Below are positions 9,115 to 19,179 of a DNA stretch of 64,000 nucleotides, one piece after another (the stretch's first letter is position 1; each line of letters starts with the position of its first letter). The notes under the pieces are model-generated. The model worked only from the letters and a program-made list of their open reading frames with translations, did no database searches and had not been told where the DNA came from. The position numbers were made by a program, and so were the translations under genes. This DNA comes from Haloarculaceae archaeon H-GB1-1 (GTDB lineage Archaea; Halobacteriota; Halobacteria; Halobacteriales; Haloarculaceae), in the NCBI GenBank assembly GCA_029688825.1, contig JARUKX010000009.1, forward strand, positions 51,425 to 115,424, in the 5' to 3' direction.

Positions 9115-9123
9115 CCTTTACTT
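9115..9123 (+). promoter_or_regulatory. TATA-like element for icd
   Basis: 'cctttactt' is centred about 27 bases before the icd ATG, consistent with a leaderless transcript. The region 8924-9114 upstream contains no gene. Confidence 0.4.
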
Positions 9124-9144
9124 GCGCTGGGCGACCGCCTACCT

Positions 9145-10422
<1,278 letters not shown>

Positions 10423-10478
10423 GCCGCCGGATAACCCTCAGAACACCATTTTTCGACCGACCGTGACCCGGCGAGCGG

Positions 10479-10817
10479 TCAGTCCATCCAGTCCGGATTC
10501 GCCCGCGGCGGGCTGAACACGTCGATGCCCGCGGCGGGTTCGTCGTCCCTGTTCTCGGCAGCGTGCGGTTCGTCGCCGGGTATCCGGTAGGAATCGCCGT
10601 CGCTCACCTCGATCTCTTCGCCGTCGACCTCGAAGACCAGACGCCCTTCGAGCAGGTAGCCGACCTGTTCGTGCGGGTGGCTGTGTTGCGGAAGTGTCGC
10701 CCCCGGTTCGACGTGGAAGTGCTGGACGCTCATCTCCTCGCCGGCGACCAACTGGGTCAGGTGGACGCCGTCGACGACTTCGACCGTCTCGCTCGCAGCG
10801 TGGGACAGGCGCTCCAT
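10479..10817 (-). CDS. single-domain cupin protein
   Basis: A 112-residue cupin with metal motif 1 'PGATLPQHSHPHEQVGYLLEG' (H-x-H-x3-E) and motif 2 'PGDEPHAAEN'. Such proteins bind a metal ion and may act as small isomerases, dioxygenases or sugar-binding regulators, so no reaction is assigned. The start at 10817 (MERLSHAASETVEVV) is chosen because the longer frame to 10904 adds a basic, nonconserved tail. It converges on icd. Confidence 0.82.
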   Translation of the reverse strand: MERLSHAASETVEVVDGVHLTQLVAGEEMSVQHFHVEPGATLPQHSHPHEQVGYLLEGRLVFEVDGEEIEVSDGDSYRIPGDEPHAAENRDDEPAAGIDVFSPPRANPDWMD

Positions 10818-11073
10818 GCGCCGACCAACGACCGGCCGCGACCTAAGCGTTCGGCCCGTCGGCTGTCGGTTCGACGTCCCGCCGGGACACGCAACGTCGC
10901 CCAACCGCAGGACGGTACGACCGACGCTTCACCCCGACCAGGCCGACCGACCTCCCGGACCGGGCGGGGCTTTCGAGGTGTGTGTCCCAGTCACGCCGTT
11001 CGCAGTCCCGGAAGCACAGCCCAGTGATGCATGGACCCGAACGTTCAAACCCCAGAGCGACCCAGAAGCGACC

Positions 11074-11598
11074 ATGTACGCCGTCGTCGGGTGTAGCGAC
11101 TGCCAGCACCTCTGGATCGTCGAGGGGCGACCCGAGACCAGCCAGTGTCCCCGCTGTGGCACGCGCCGGCAGTACGCCAAACGCCGCAAGTTCGTCTCGA
11201 CGGAGGACGAAGACCACGCGCGGGAGGTCCGCTCGTCGATGCTGGCCGCACGCCAGGGCCACAGCGACGACTTCGCCGAACTCGATTCGTTCGCCGAGAT
11301 GGAACACCAGGTTGACGACGCGGGAGTCGACGACCGCGAGTACCTCGAAGCGTCTGGTCTCGACGCCGCAGCGGTCGAAGCGGCGGGCGAGCGCGCCGAG
11401 CAGTCCCAGGGCGGGTCACAGAGCCGCACGGAGACCGTCCGCGAGGCGCTTCGGGAACTCGACGAACCGACCGAATCCGAGGTCGTCGCCTACGCGGCCG
11501 AGCGGGACGTACCCGCGTCCTACACCGAGAAAGCCCTCGAAAAGCTCGTCCGGGCCGGCGAAGCGACGACCGACCGCGGGACGTATCGGTTGCTGTAG
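11074..11598 (+). CDS. DUF5817-type zinc-ribbon/winged-helix protein
   Basis: A 174-residue protein. Residues 1-35 form a zinc ribbon, 'GCSDCQHLWIVEG' with 'CPRCGTRRQY', followed by an acidic linker. Residues 118-174 look like a winged helix ('TETVREALRELDEPTESEVV', then 'AEATTDRGTYRLL' at the C-terminus). The arrangement suggests a nucleic-acid-binding protein. The start at 11074 begins at the ribbon (MYAVVGCSDC); the in-frame extension to 10816 is antisense of the cupin upstream region. No function is established. Confidence 0.65.
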   Translation: MYAVVGCSDCQHLWIVEGRPETSQCPRCGTRRQYAKRRKFVSTEDEDHAREVRSSMLAARQGHSDDFAELDSFAEMEHQVDDAGVDDREYLEASGLDAAAVEAAGERAEQSQGGSQSRTETVREALRELDEPTESEVVAYAAERDVPASYTEKALEKLVRAGEATTDRGTYRLL

Positions 11599-11690
11599 CC
11601 GATCGGATTTCGGGACTATTTTTGAACCGTTTGGTGGCGGCCGTTCACTGAATCACGTCAATTCACAACACACTTCCTGTCAGCGAACCA

Positions 11691-12044
11691 TTGGAACGCA
11701 TGATCCAGCCCCCGGTTTCGAAACGGCGGGCGCTCTATCTGTTCCTCGGAGTACTCACGATAGTGGTCGTCACCGTGTCGATGGTCCACTTCGGGCGCGT
11801 CGGCGGCGTGGACGTGGAGACGGTGACCTGGGCCGCGTTCGCACTCGCGTTCGGTGGAGCCGCGACCCGTTCGATGGCACGGGGGCAGCGGCGTGACGGC
11901 GTCGCCCTCGCGCTGGCGACCGCGGGCGGGCTCTCGCTGTTCCTCTCCACCGTCTTCGGCCATCGATTCCTCGTCTGGGGCGGCGCAACGGGGCTTCTCG
12001 CGGGCGGTCTCGTCCTCGTGCTCGACGGACTGGACGCCGTCTAG
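11691..12044 (+). CDS. small integral membrane protein, unknown
   Basis: A 117-residue protein with about four hydrophobic segments (near residues 13-32, 45-60, 70-87 and 91-115) separated by short basic loops ('SMARGQRRDG'). No family is recognised. Its TAG stop lies inside the palindrome CTAG at 12041-12044, which also supplies the stop of hmgA on the other strand. Haloarchaeal codon use supports it as a real gene. Confidence 0.55.
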   Translation: MERMIQPPVSKRRALYLFLGVLTIVVVTVSMVHFGRVGGVDVETVTWAAFALAFGGAATRSMARGQRRDGVALALATAGGLSLFLSTVFGHRFLVWGGATGLLAGGLVLVLDGLDAV

Positions 12045-13252
12045 CGGCCGAGTTCCGCGTGCGCGCTCGCGAGATGACGCGACGCGAGCGCGCCGAGCAG
12101 GGAGAGTTCGCCCGCGAGCGCCGCGGCGGCGATGACCTCCGCCAGCGCATCGGCGTTGCTTCCAGCGGGGTCGCCGCCGCCACCGACGCCGAGTACGTCG
12201 AGTGCTTCCGACTGCGTGGGGAGCGACGTCCCGCCGCCGACAGTGCCGACCTCCAGCGAGGCGAGAGAGACGCTGGCGTACAGCCCGTCCTCGCGAGATT
12301 CTGCGGTCGTGATGGCGTTCGATCCCTCGACGACCTGCGCGGCGTCCTGTCCGGTGGCGAGGAACGCCGCGGCGACGACGTTCGCGGCGTGGGCGTTGAA
12401 CCCCAGACTCCCCGCCTTCGCGCTCCCGACGAGGTTCTTCCGGGTGTTGGCCTCCGCGATCGCGTCGGCCGTCGTCCCGAACGTCTCCTCGACGAGTTCG
12501 TGGGGCAGGAACACGTCGGCTGCGACGGTCCGACCGCGACCCTCGATGGCGTTGACCGCCGCGGGCTTCTTGTCGGTGCAGAGGTTGCCCGACAGCGCGA
12601 CGAGCGAGGCAGGTGTCTCGGATTCGACGAGTTCGCAGGCGGCTTCCGTGGCGATGGTCGCCATGTTCATCCCCATCGCGTCCTTCGTGTCGTAGCCGAA
12701 GCGGAGGTAGACGTTGTCGCCGACGACGTAGGGCGTCACGTCGCGCAGTTCGCCGTGGTTCGTCGTTCCCTCGGCTGCCTCGGCCAACTCGTCGGTGTGC
12801 TCGCGGACCCACGTTGCCACCTCGCTGGCCTCACCGACGTCCTCGACGCTGAAGACCGGTGCGCGCGTCATCTCGGTCTTCAGGACTCGCACCGTTGCGC
12901 CGCCTGCTTCCCGGATGGCCGAGACGCCGCGGTTCACGCTCGCGATGAGCGCACCCTCGGTCGTGGCCAGCGGAAGCTGGTACTCGCCATCCGCCGCGCT
13001 TCCATCGACGGGGAGCGGGCCGACGACCCCCATCGGAATCTGGGCGGCACCGATCATGTTCTCGACGTTCGATTCGGCGACGTCGGCGTCGAACGCGTAT
13101 TCCCCGACCGTCGAGAGGTCCGCGCCCGTCTCCTCGGCGAGGAGCAGTCGCCGGGCGGCCGCCGCGGTGTCGGCGTCGGCGTGTTCTTCCAGTTCGTAGA
13201 GTCGAAGGTCACCCTCACGCACCCGTGCAGCGAGGTCGTCGGCGTCGGTCAT
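12041..13252 (-). CDS. hmgA: hydroxymethylglutaryl-CoA reductase (NADPH)
   Basis: A 403-residue class I HMG-CoA reductase making mevalonate, the committed step of archaeal isoprenoid lipid synthesis and the target of mevinolin. Catalytic residues are visible: Glu in 'LATTEGALIASVNRG', Lys in 'LCTDKKPAAVNAIEGRG', Asp in 'FLATGQDAAQVVEGSN', and the C-terminal His in 'ASRHLASAH'. The nucleotide-binding segment 'DAMGMNMAT' is also present. There is no membrane anchor, as is normal in archaea. It ends four bases inside the end of the convergent membrane-protein gene. Confidence 0.96.
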   Translation of the reverse strand: MTDADDLAARVREGDLRLYELEEHADADTAAAARRLLLAEETGADLSTVGEYAFDADVAESNVENMIGAAQIPMGVVGPLPVDGSAADGEYQLPLATTEGALIASVNRGVSAIREAGGATVRVLKTEMTRAPVFSVEDVGEASEVATWVREHTDELAEAAEGTTNHGELRDVTPYVVGDNVYLRFGYDTKDAMGMNMATIATEAACELVESETPASLVALSGNLCTDKKPAAVNAIEGRGRTVAADVFLPHELVEETFGTTADAIAEANTRKNLVGSAKAGSLGFNAHAANVVAAAFLATGQDAAQVVEGSNAITTAESREDGLYASVSLASLEVGTVGGGTSLPTQSEALDVLGVGGGGDPAGSNADALAEVIAAAALAGELSLLGALASRHLASAHAELGR

Positions 13253-13367
13253 GGCTCAGCACTGTCGGGCGACGCTTCTAACAGTTTCTGTCTGGCCACC
13301 GAGACGGGACGTGGCGAAACGGCACAGTGCCGGGCCTGTTATGAACCACGCCGTCCAAGCCGGCCAC

Positions 13368-14081
13368 ATGAAGATTCGCGGGGAGCGCGAGTGCAAGGAG
13401 TGTGGGGCCCGCTGGTCGTACTACGAGACGGGAGCGGTGGAGTGCCCGGAGTGTGGCGGGCTGCGGAGCGTCGGCGTCGACGAACGGAAAGAGCACACGG
13501 CGAGCGCGGTCACCCTGGACCTGACGGCGATGCGAAACGCGGTGGGCGACGACGCACCCATTCGGGACGCCGCGAGCGACGCCGCCGAAGCGTGCGCGGA
13601 GTACTGTCGAAAGGCAGGGTTCATCGACGCTGGGTCACTGAAGCCGCTCTCGGAGACGTATCTCGCCGCGGCGGAGCTTCGCTACGTCGGCGAAGAACTC
13701 GCTCGACGGATGCGCCACTCCGAAGACGAGGAACTGTACTTCCTCTCGTTGCTCCGCGAGGCCGACCAGGACGGGCGACCGGAGCCGGCTGCCGTGCCAG
13801 GCAGTCTTCAGGCTGCTCGTGGCCTGGGAGTCGCTCGGGCAGTCGAAGAGTACGTCCACGATCTCAGGACGCATCTCGACGACGATGCCGACCCGATGCT
13901 ACGCTCCGTGCTGTCCGGAATCGCCGAACGGCGAAAGCGCATCGAGGCGCTCGACGGCGACGTCGACCCGAGCGCTGCCGAGACGCTGGTCCGGGCCGTT
14001 CGAGACGCCGCGGAATACGTGCAGACAGGCGACGAGACCGCACTCACGACCGCTCGAAGTCGACTCGACGACGTCGAGTGA
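13368..14081 (+). CDS. DUF7117-like zinc-ribbon protein
   Basis: A 237-residue protein with an N-terminal ribbon, 'ECKECGARWSYYETGAVECPECGGLRSVG' split here into knuckles CKEC (residues 8-11) and CPEC (about residues 25-28), followed by an all-helical acidic domain with long amphipathic helices. The start at 13368 (MKIRGERECK) is placed directly at the ribbon; an in-frame ATG at 13341 would add nine residues. Function unknown; it may bind RNA or serve as an assembly factor. Confidence 0.6.
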   Translation: MKIRGERECKECGARWSYYETGAVECPECGGLRSVGVDERKEHTASAVTLDLTAMRNAVGDDAPIRDAASDAAEACAEYCRKAGFIDAGSLKPLSETYLAAAELRYVGEELARRMRHSEDEELYFLSLLREADQDGRPEPAAVPGSLQAARGLGVARAVEEYVHDLRTHLDDDADPMLRSVLSGIAERRKRIEALDGDVDPSAAETLVRAVRDAAEYVQTGDETALTTARSRLDDVE

Positions 14082-14130
14082 GACGTCCCTCGCCGTCGGG
14101 TTCCTGAATACAGGTTGTCAATATCGCCAC

Positions 14131-14140
14131 GTATTTATGG
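14131..14140 (+). promoter_or_regulatory. TATA box for the CHAT gene
   Basis: 'gtatttatgg' lies about 29 bases before the ATG at 14164. The region is locally AT-rich compared with the flanking genes. Confidence 0.5.
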
Positions 14141-14163
14141 TGTCAATTCACACGATATAGTTA

Positions 14164-16227
14164 ATGGTCCCTTGGGGGGTGACCAACGCGGGGGTGAGTA
14201 ACATCGGTTCTCGAGAGGCGACCTCGGTAACCGACGTCCTCTCACACTCGCTCGTGACAGCGGAGTACCGGCCGACGAACAACAGTACGGGGGTCTTCCC
14301 CGACCGGGTCGACGAGACCTGGTCCCGAGTGACTGCAGAGCTATCGCTTCCGGCCAACCACGTGACCATCGAACAGGTCGACGAACCCGGAACGTACACT
14401 CTGACGGCGACCGCCGAACTACCGAAAGGCGAGTTCCTGCTCGAATGTCGCCTCGATGCAGGAACGACCGGCGACGGAGACACGCTGGAAACGTACGCTC
14501 GCTTCGGTGGTCCGGCCACCGTCCAGCCACACGACGAACGCGTTACACTGTCGTTTCCGGAGGAGTACTACGTCATCGCCGGCGTCAGCCATCCGAGCTC
14601 TGTCAGTGACGACACGATCCGAGTCCCGGGGACGCCAGCGGGACTGGCGACCGCACTCACGCACAGTTCGGTCGCCCACCACACGACCGGCCCGGCTCGG
14701 TCCCATCCCGCGCTCCGCGACCAACCACCGATGGTCGAGGCGGGGTCCTCGGTCCACGTACCCGAGAGCGTCCGAGAGCGGACGCCGGAGAGCGACATCG
14801 AGTTCGTCCTTCCCGACCGACTGGACGCCCTCTTCGTCGCCGCACCGCTCGCGTACTATCTCGGTGCGGACGTATCCGTCGAGTCGGGCGTCGACCCGAC
14901 GCTCGCGATCTCCTCGAGCGGCACTGAACACCGATTCCCGGCGTTGCCGGAGTTCCAGCAGCACTGCGCGGACACGCTCAGGAAGACGTTCTTCCTCGAC
15001 TGTCTCGTCAGGGACGTCGACGTCGAGTCGCCTGCCTCGAAGGCGGAGCTCCTCTCGCGTCTCTCGCTCCACCCGGATCGACTTCGTGCGGCCACCCCCG
15101 CGGAGCGTCTCGACCGCTACCTCGACGTGCCGGACGGACTCGTCTGGCCGAGCCTCCCCGACTGGCACCTCTCGACCTACGCCATGCCGGAGCCGGAACA
15201 CGTTCCCTGTCTTCCCTATCTCCTCGACTCGCTGAGCCTCGTCTACCTCCCCAAGGCATCGAAGCTAGAAGAGACGGAGCTACTGGACAGAACACTCGAC
15301 GACGCCTACCGCGCCCCGACCGACTCGGTTCGTTCGGTGAACGTCCTCGTCCCCGAGCTACAGGCCGGCCGCGTCCACGCCTGGCTCGCTCCGGGAACCT
15401 CCCTCGATACGTTCAAACTGACGCCGAACGCCTACCGGAATCGGAACCGCTACAGTCGAACCGAGGACGACTCCCTCGAGGTCTCGGTCGTGCTCAACGA
15501 CGGGGAGATGAGCGAAGAACGGACGAAAGCGGCCGAGATATACCGCGACCGAGCCGCCGACCTCCCGATCAATCTCTCCGTCCACGAGTCGCTGACCACG
15601 AACGACCTCCGGAGCGTCTTCGCCGAGCCGAACGACTTCGTCCACTACATCGGCCATTGCGAGGAGTCCGGACTCTGCTGTGCGGACGGGAACCTCTCGC
15701 TGGAGACCTTAGAAGAGTCGAAGACGCGGACCTTCTTCCTCAACGCCTGTGGGTCCTACCACGAGGGGCTGACGCTCGTCGAGAAGGGGAGCGTCGCCGG
15801 AGCGGTCACGCTCACGAAGGTCCTCGACCGTCACGCCGCGAAGGTCGGGACCGCGTTCGCCCGCCTCCTGATGCACGGCTTCGAGATCGAACGTGCGATG
15901 CAACTCGCTCGCCGCCGAATCCTCATGGGGAAGGACTACGCGGTCGTCGGCGACGGGACGTACTCGCTGCTGCCGGTCGGAGACCCCGGCGTCATCTGGC
16001 TCGACCGCGAAGACGACACGTTCGAACTCGCGTACGAAGTCCTGGCGGCGAGCACGTACGGCGAGAGCTACTCGACGCCGTTCGACGACACGACGCGACT
16101 CCACGGCAAGTCGTCACAGGGCGTCCTCGATGGCGACGAACTCGTCGAACTTCTCGAAGCCACGTCGCTACCTGTCATCTACGAGAACGAGTTCCACTGG
16201 TCGGACGAACTGGCAGCGAAGCTCTGA
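14164..16227 (+). CDS. CHAT-domain (caspase-like) protein
   Basis: A 687-residue protein. The C-terminal third carries a caspase-fold CHAT peptidase: the histidine lies in 'DFVHYIGHCEESG' (His498) and the cysteine in 'FFLNACGSYHEG' (Cys529), followed by 'VAGAVTLTKVLDRHAAKVG' and 'EIERAMQLARRR', typical of CHAT proteins. The first 450 residues are not recognised; they contain mixed alpha/beta sequence and no signal peptide or membrane helix. CHAT proteases are often effectors of immunity or cell-death systems, but no partner substrate or sensor gene is adjacent here. It is followed by a TbsP-type regulator on the same strand after a 361-base gap. Confidence 0.75.
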   Translation: MVPWGVTNAGVSNIGSREATSVTDVLSHSLVTAEYRPTNNSTGVFPDRVDETWSRVTAELSLPANHVTIEQVDEPGTYTLTATAELPKGEFLLECRLDAGTTGDGDTLETYARFGGPATVQPHDERVTLSFPEEYYVIAGVSHPSSVSDDTIRVPGTPAGLATALTHSSVAHHTTGPARSHPALRDQPPMVEAGSSVHVPESVRERTPESDIEFVLPDRLDALFVAAPLAYYLGADVSVESGVDPTLAISSSGTEHRFPALPEFQQHCADTLRKTFFLDCLVRDVDVESPASKAELLSRLSLHPDRLRAATPAERLDRYLDVPDGLVWPSLPDWHLSTYAMPEPEHVPCLPYLLDSLSLVYLPKASKLEETELLDRTLDDAYRAPTDSVRSVNVLVPELQAGRVHAWLAPGTSLDTFKLTPNAYRNRNRYSRTEDDSLEVSVVLNDGEMSEERTKAAEIYRDRAADLPINLSVHESLTTNDLRSVFAEPNDFVHYIGHCEESGLCCADGNLSLETLEESKTRTFFLNACGSYHEGLTLVEKGSVAGAVTLTKVLDRHAAKVGTAFARLLMHGFEIERAMQLARRRILMGKDYAVVGDGTYSLLPVGDPGVIWLDREDDTFELAYEVLAASTYGESYSTPFDDTTRLHGKSSQGVLDGDELVELLEATSLPVIYENEFHWSDELAAKL

Positions 16228-16588
16228 TCGAACGGCAGCACGCCGAGAACTCCAAGTCCGCTCCAATCGGATTCCCACTCGGATGCAGTTGGAGCGTTTG
16301 CCGGTACTCTCACTGTCGAGTATTTCGGTACAGTAGCATCGACAGAACCGCGTCGAATCGGACTTCGTCCGACCCCCGGTTTCGAGAGATGATAGCCATT
16401 CCCGACGCGGCCCGTATACTGAGTGTCCGTCGTCTCCCACCCCGTTCCTGGTGACAACGGTTTTCTATTTCTGATATTGATGCACTACACTTTTATCCAC
16501 CCCCACTGTAGTATTGCAAATCAACCGATATTCCATTCTTCCTCTTCGATAAAATTAAATATCCTTGGTTAGTACATTCCGTAAGAGC
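16228..16588. other. 361-base non-coding interval between CHAT and TbsP genes
   Basis: The first half is GC-rich and contains only short frames that look like extensions antisense to the CHAT gene. The second half (from about 16440) is AT-rich and carries the TbsP promoter. No RNA gene or repeat was recognised. Confidence 0.5.
16552..16562 (+). promoter_or_regulatory. TATA box for the TbsP-family gene
   Basis: 'aaattaaatat' is centred about 30 bases before the ATG at 16589. This spacing predicts a leaderless transcript and supports that start over the upstream in-frame codon at 16565. Confidence 0.55.
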
Positions 16589-17407
16589 ATGATGGATGCC
16601 AATTACCTCGGGGACGGCGTCGAAGAGTTGCTACGTGGGGCACTCGCTGACGTGAGCGGGCAGGTGAAGGTCGTCAACCCTTCACAGGAGACAATCAAGA
16701 GTCTCGTGACGTGTCTCGGTGAGCTAGACGACGATACGACGGTCGACCTCCTGGCGAACGAACGGAAGTTGAAGTCGGTGATGGACGATTTCCTCATCGC
16801 AAGTAACGCTGCAGACCTCATCGCAGCCGATACGCTGACGATTCGCGTTCGCGAGTCGCTTCCGGAGAATTCGCTGCTGGTCTCGGAGAACGCAGTCGTG
16901 TCGCTGGTGTTCGCCGGCGACCGCGTCGGTGGACTGTCGACGGACAACGACGCGTTCGTCACGCAGGCACGCGACTACTACGACGAACAGTGGGAGACCG
17001 CCGACGAGTTCGGCCTCCGGACGCCACCGCTCTCGCAGGTTCGCGAGACGCTAGAATCCGACATCGGCCCGGAGACCGCCACCGACTTCGACGCGGTACT
17101 CGACTCGCTCCAGACCGCGCGCGGAAACGGCGAGGGACTCGACGAAGTGACCATCAGTCTGCTCGTCGCCGCGAAGAACGGCGAACTCCTCTACGACATC
17201 AGCAAGTGGGGAGAGGACATCGGACTCGCCAGCAAGGCGACGTTCTCGCGAACGAAGACCAAACTCGAGGACATGGGCCTCATCGACACCGAGAAGGTGC
17301 CCATCGACGTCGGTCGCCCGCGGCTTCGCCTGATGCTGGGTGACGACCGCCTCGACTCGGCCGACACCGACGAGCTAGCGAACGTCGCACAGAGCCTGCT
17401 CGCGTAG
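16589..17407 (+). CDS. TbsP-family (DUF5821) transcriptional regulator
   Basis: A 272-residue soluble protein. The N-terminal two thirds has the alpha/beta pattern of the family ('VKVVNPSQETIKSLV', 'NSLLVSENAVVSLVFAGDRV'), and residues 190-255 form a winged helix ('SISLL..' region, then 'DIGLASKATFSRTKTKLEDM' as the helix-turn-helix). TbsP in Haloferax is described as a regulator acting with TrmB on central carbon genes; whether this copy does so is not shown. Met1-Met2 are both ATG; the first is used. YcaO follows after 38 bases. Confidence 0.65.
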   Translation: MMDANYLGDGVEELLRGALADVSGQVKVVNPSQETIKSLVTCLGELDDDTTVDLLANERKLKSVMDDFLIASNAADLIAADTLTIRVRESLPENSLLVSENAVVSLVFAGDRVGGLSTDNDAFVTQARDYYDEQWETADEFGLRTPPLSQVRETLESDIGPETATDFDAVLDSLQTARGNGEGLDEVTISLLVAAKNGELLYDISKWGEDIGLASKATFSRTKTKLEDMGLIDTEKVPIDVGRPRLRLMLGDDRLDSADTDELANVAQSLLA

Positions 17408-17445
17408 GCACGACGCTTTTCTCATCTGCCGTCTTCGACTGCAAT

Positions 17446-19149
17446 ATGACAGTAGCCCTCGCTGGGTCTGGACCGGCACTCGAAGCCGTGCGGGTAGCCC
17501 TCGCCGACGTGGACGAGTCAGTCCGCACCACGGAGGCCGACGAGATCGACGACGCGGACCTCGCCGTCGTCGTGGCGCGAACTGGGTCGGAGACGTTCTC
17601 GGTCGCGAATCGAACGGCGCGAGCGTCCGACACGCCCTGGCTCGCCGTCGAACTCGGCGGCGTCGGTGGCGTTCCCGTAGTCGACGCCTCCGTCGCAGGC
17701 TTCGGGCCCGGGACCGGCTGTTACGCCTGTCTCGAACGGCGCGTCGCGGCGAACGTCGAATCGGACGCAGCGCCGACGGCCGCGCCTGCGGCCCCGATTG
17801 CTCGGTTCGCCGGCGCACTCGCCGGTCGTCGAGTGGTCGCGTTCCTCCAGGAGGAGGCACCGATCTTCGGCAGCGTCGTCGAGGTCCCCCACGCGGAACG
17901 GAGGTTCCTGCCGGTTCCGAACTGCGAGTGCGATTCCGCAGACGGGGTCGCACTCGCCGACGAAGACGACGACCGCAGTCTGGAGGACGCGCTTGCTCGT
18001 GCAGAGCGGGGGCTGGACCCGCGCGTCGGACTCCTCAGAGAGGTCGGCGAAGCGGAGTCGTACCCGGCACCGTACTACCTCGCGACCGTCTCGGACACGT
18101 CCGGGTTCAGCGACGCGACGGCGGCGCGCAACGCGGCGGGAGTCGACGCCGACTGGAACGCAGCGTTCATGAAGGCCCTCGGCGAGGGGCTGGAGCGGTA
18201 CTGCGCGGGCGTGTATCGACTCGACTCGTATCCGGCGGACCCCGTGACAGAGCGTGCCGACGCGGTCCCGCCGGCGGAGTTCGTCACGATGTCGGATGGC
18301 GACGACGAGTCGGAGCCGATCCACTGGGCCGACGCGGAGTCGATGGCGACGGGCGAGACGGTGTCCGTCCCCGCGTCGTTCGTCCACTACCCGCCCCAGC
18401 ACCGCCGCTGGCGGCCGGCGATCACCACGGGTCTCGGGCTGGGGAACTCGCGCGCGCAGGCTCGGTTATCGGGGTTGTACGAGGTCGTCGAGCGCGACGC
18501 CGCGATGCTGGCGTGGTATTCCACGTACGAGCCGCTGGAACTCGTCGTCGAGGACGAGACGTACGACGCGCTCCGACGGCGGGCAGGTGCAGAGGGGTTG
18601 GACGCGACCGCCCTGTTGCTCACGCAGGACGTCGACGTGCCGGTCGTCGCTGTGGCAGTGCATCGCGAGACCTTCCCGAAGTTCGCGCTCGGGAGCGCTG
18701 CGAATCTCGACCCGGTGGCTGCTGCGCGCTCGGCGCTGGCCGAAGCGATACAGAACTGGGTCGAACTCGACGGGATGGGGCCGGACGGGGCGACGGAGGC
18801 GAGCGGGGACATCGGGCTGTACGCGAACGACCCGGAGATAGCCTGGGACCACCTCGGTGCTGAGAGCCGCATCCCCGCGGACTCGGTGGGCCCGGCCCCG
18901 CGTCCGACGGTCAGGGCGGAACTCGACGCCGTGGTCTCCCGCGTCGTCGACGCCGATCTCCGTCCGCTCGCGGCGCGGACGACGACGCGCGACGTGGCGG
19001 CGCTCGGGTTCGAGGCCGTACGGGTGCTCGTGCCCTCCGCCCAACCGCTGTTCTTCGACAGTCCGTACTTCGGCGAACGCGCCCAGACCGTGCCGGAAGC
19101 GATGGGATACGAACCGAAGCCCGGCCGACGGCACCACCCGTTCCCCTGA
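17446..19149 (+). CDS. E1-like/YcaO fusion protein (TOMM-type)
   Basis: A 567-residue protein. Residues 1-165 form an E1-like/ocin-ThiF-type domain with a zinc tetrathiolate CxxC (Cys92, Cys95 in 'GTGCYACLERR') and CxC (Cys160, Cys162 in 'VPNCECDS'). Residues 180-567 are a YcaO domain with the ATP/Mg motif 'LYEVVERDAAMLAW' and 'ARSALAEAIQNW'. YcaO enzymes use ATP to activate peptide amide bonds for azoline or thioamide formation. The C-terminus ends 'PKPGRRHHPFP', a proline-rich tail like that of azoline-forming YcaO proteins. No precursor peptide or dehydrogenase gene is visible nearby. Confidence 0.85.
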   Translation: MTVALAGSGPALEAVRVALADVDESVRTTEADEIDDADLAVVVARTGSETFSVANRTARASDTPWLAVELGGVGGVPVVDASVAGFGPGTGCYACLERRVAANVESDAAPTAAPAAPIARFAGALAGRRVVAFLQEEAPIFGSVVEVPHAERRFLPVPNCECDSADGVALADEDDDRSLEDALARAERGLDPRVGLLREVGEAESYPAPYYLATVSDTSGFSDATAARNAAGVDADWNAAFMKALGEGLERYCAGVYRLDSYPADPVTERADAVPPAEFVTMSDGDDESEPIHWADAESMATGETVSVPASFVHYPPQHRRWRPAITTGLGLGNSRAQARLSGLYEVVERDAAMLAWYSTYEPLELVVEDETYDALRRRAGAEGLDATALLLTQDVDVPVVAVAVHRETFPKFALGSAANLDPVAAARSALAEAIQNWVELDGMGPDGATEASGDIGLYANDPEIAWDHLGAESRIPADSVGPAPRPTVRAELDAVVSRVVDADLRPLAARTTTRDVAALGFEAVRVLVPSAQPLFFDSPYFGERAQTVPEAMGYEPKPGRRHHPFP

Positions 19150-19179
19150 GGTTTTTGCGACGGTGGTCCAACGGACGGT

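Noticed and set aside
11010..11073. 'gttcaaacccc' resembling a tRNA T-arm upstream of the zinc-ribbon gene
   Set aside because: No matching acceptor, D or anticodon arms could be placed around it.
12059..14107. 682-codon plus-strand frame opposite hmgA
   Set aside because: It has shadow composition (Arg/Asp/Val-rich), runs through two real genes, and has no domain.
16168..16457. Minus-strand frames of about 90 codons after the CHAT gene
   Set aside because: They overlap the CHAT end and have no recognisable motif or promoter.
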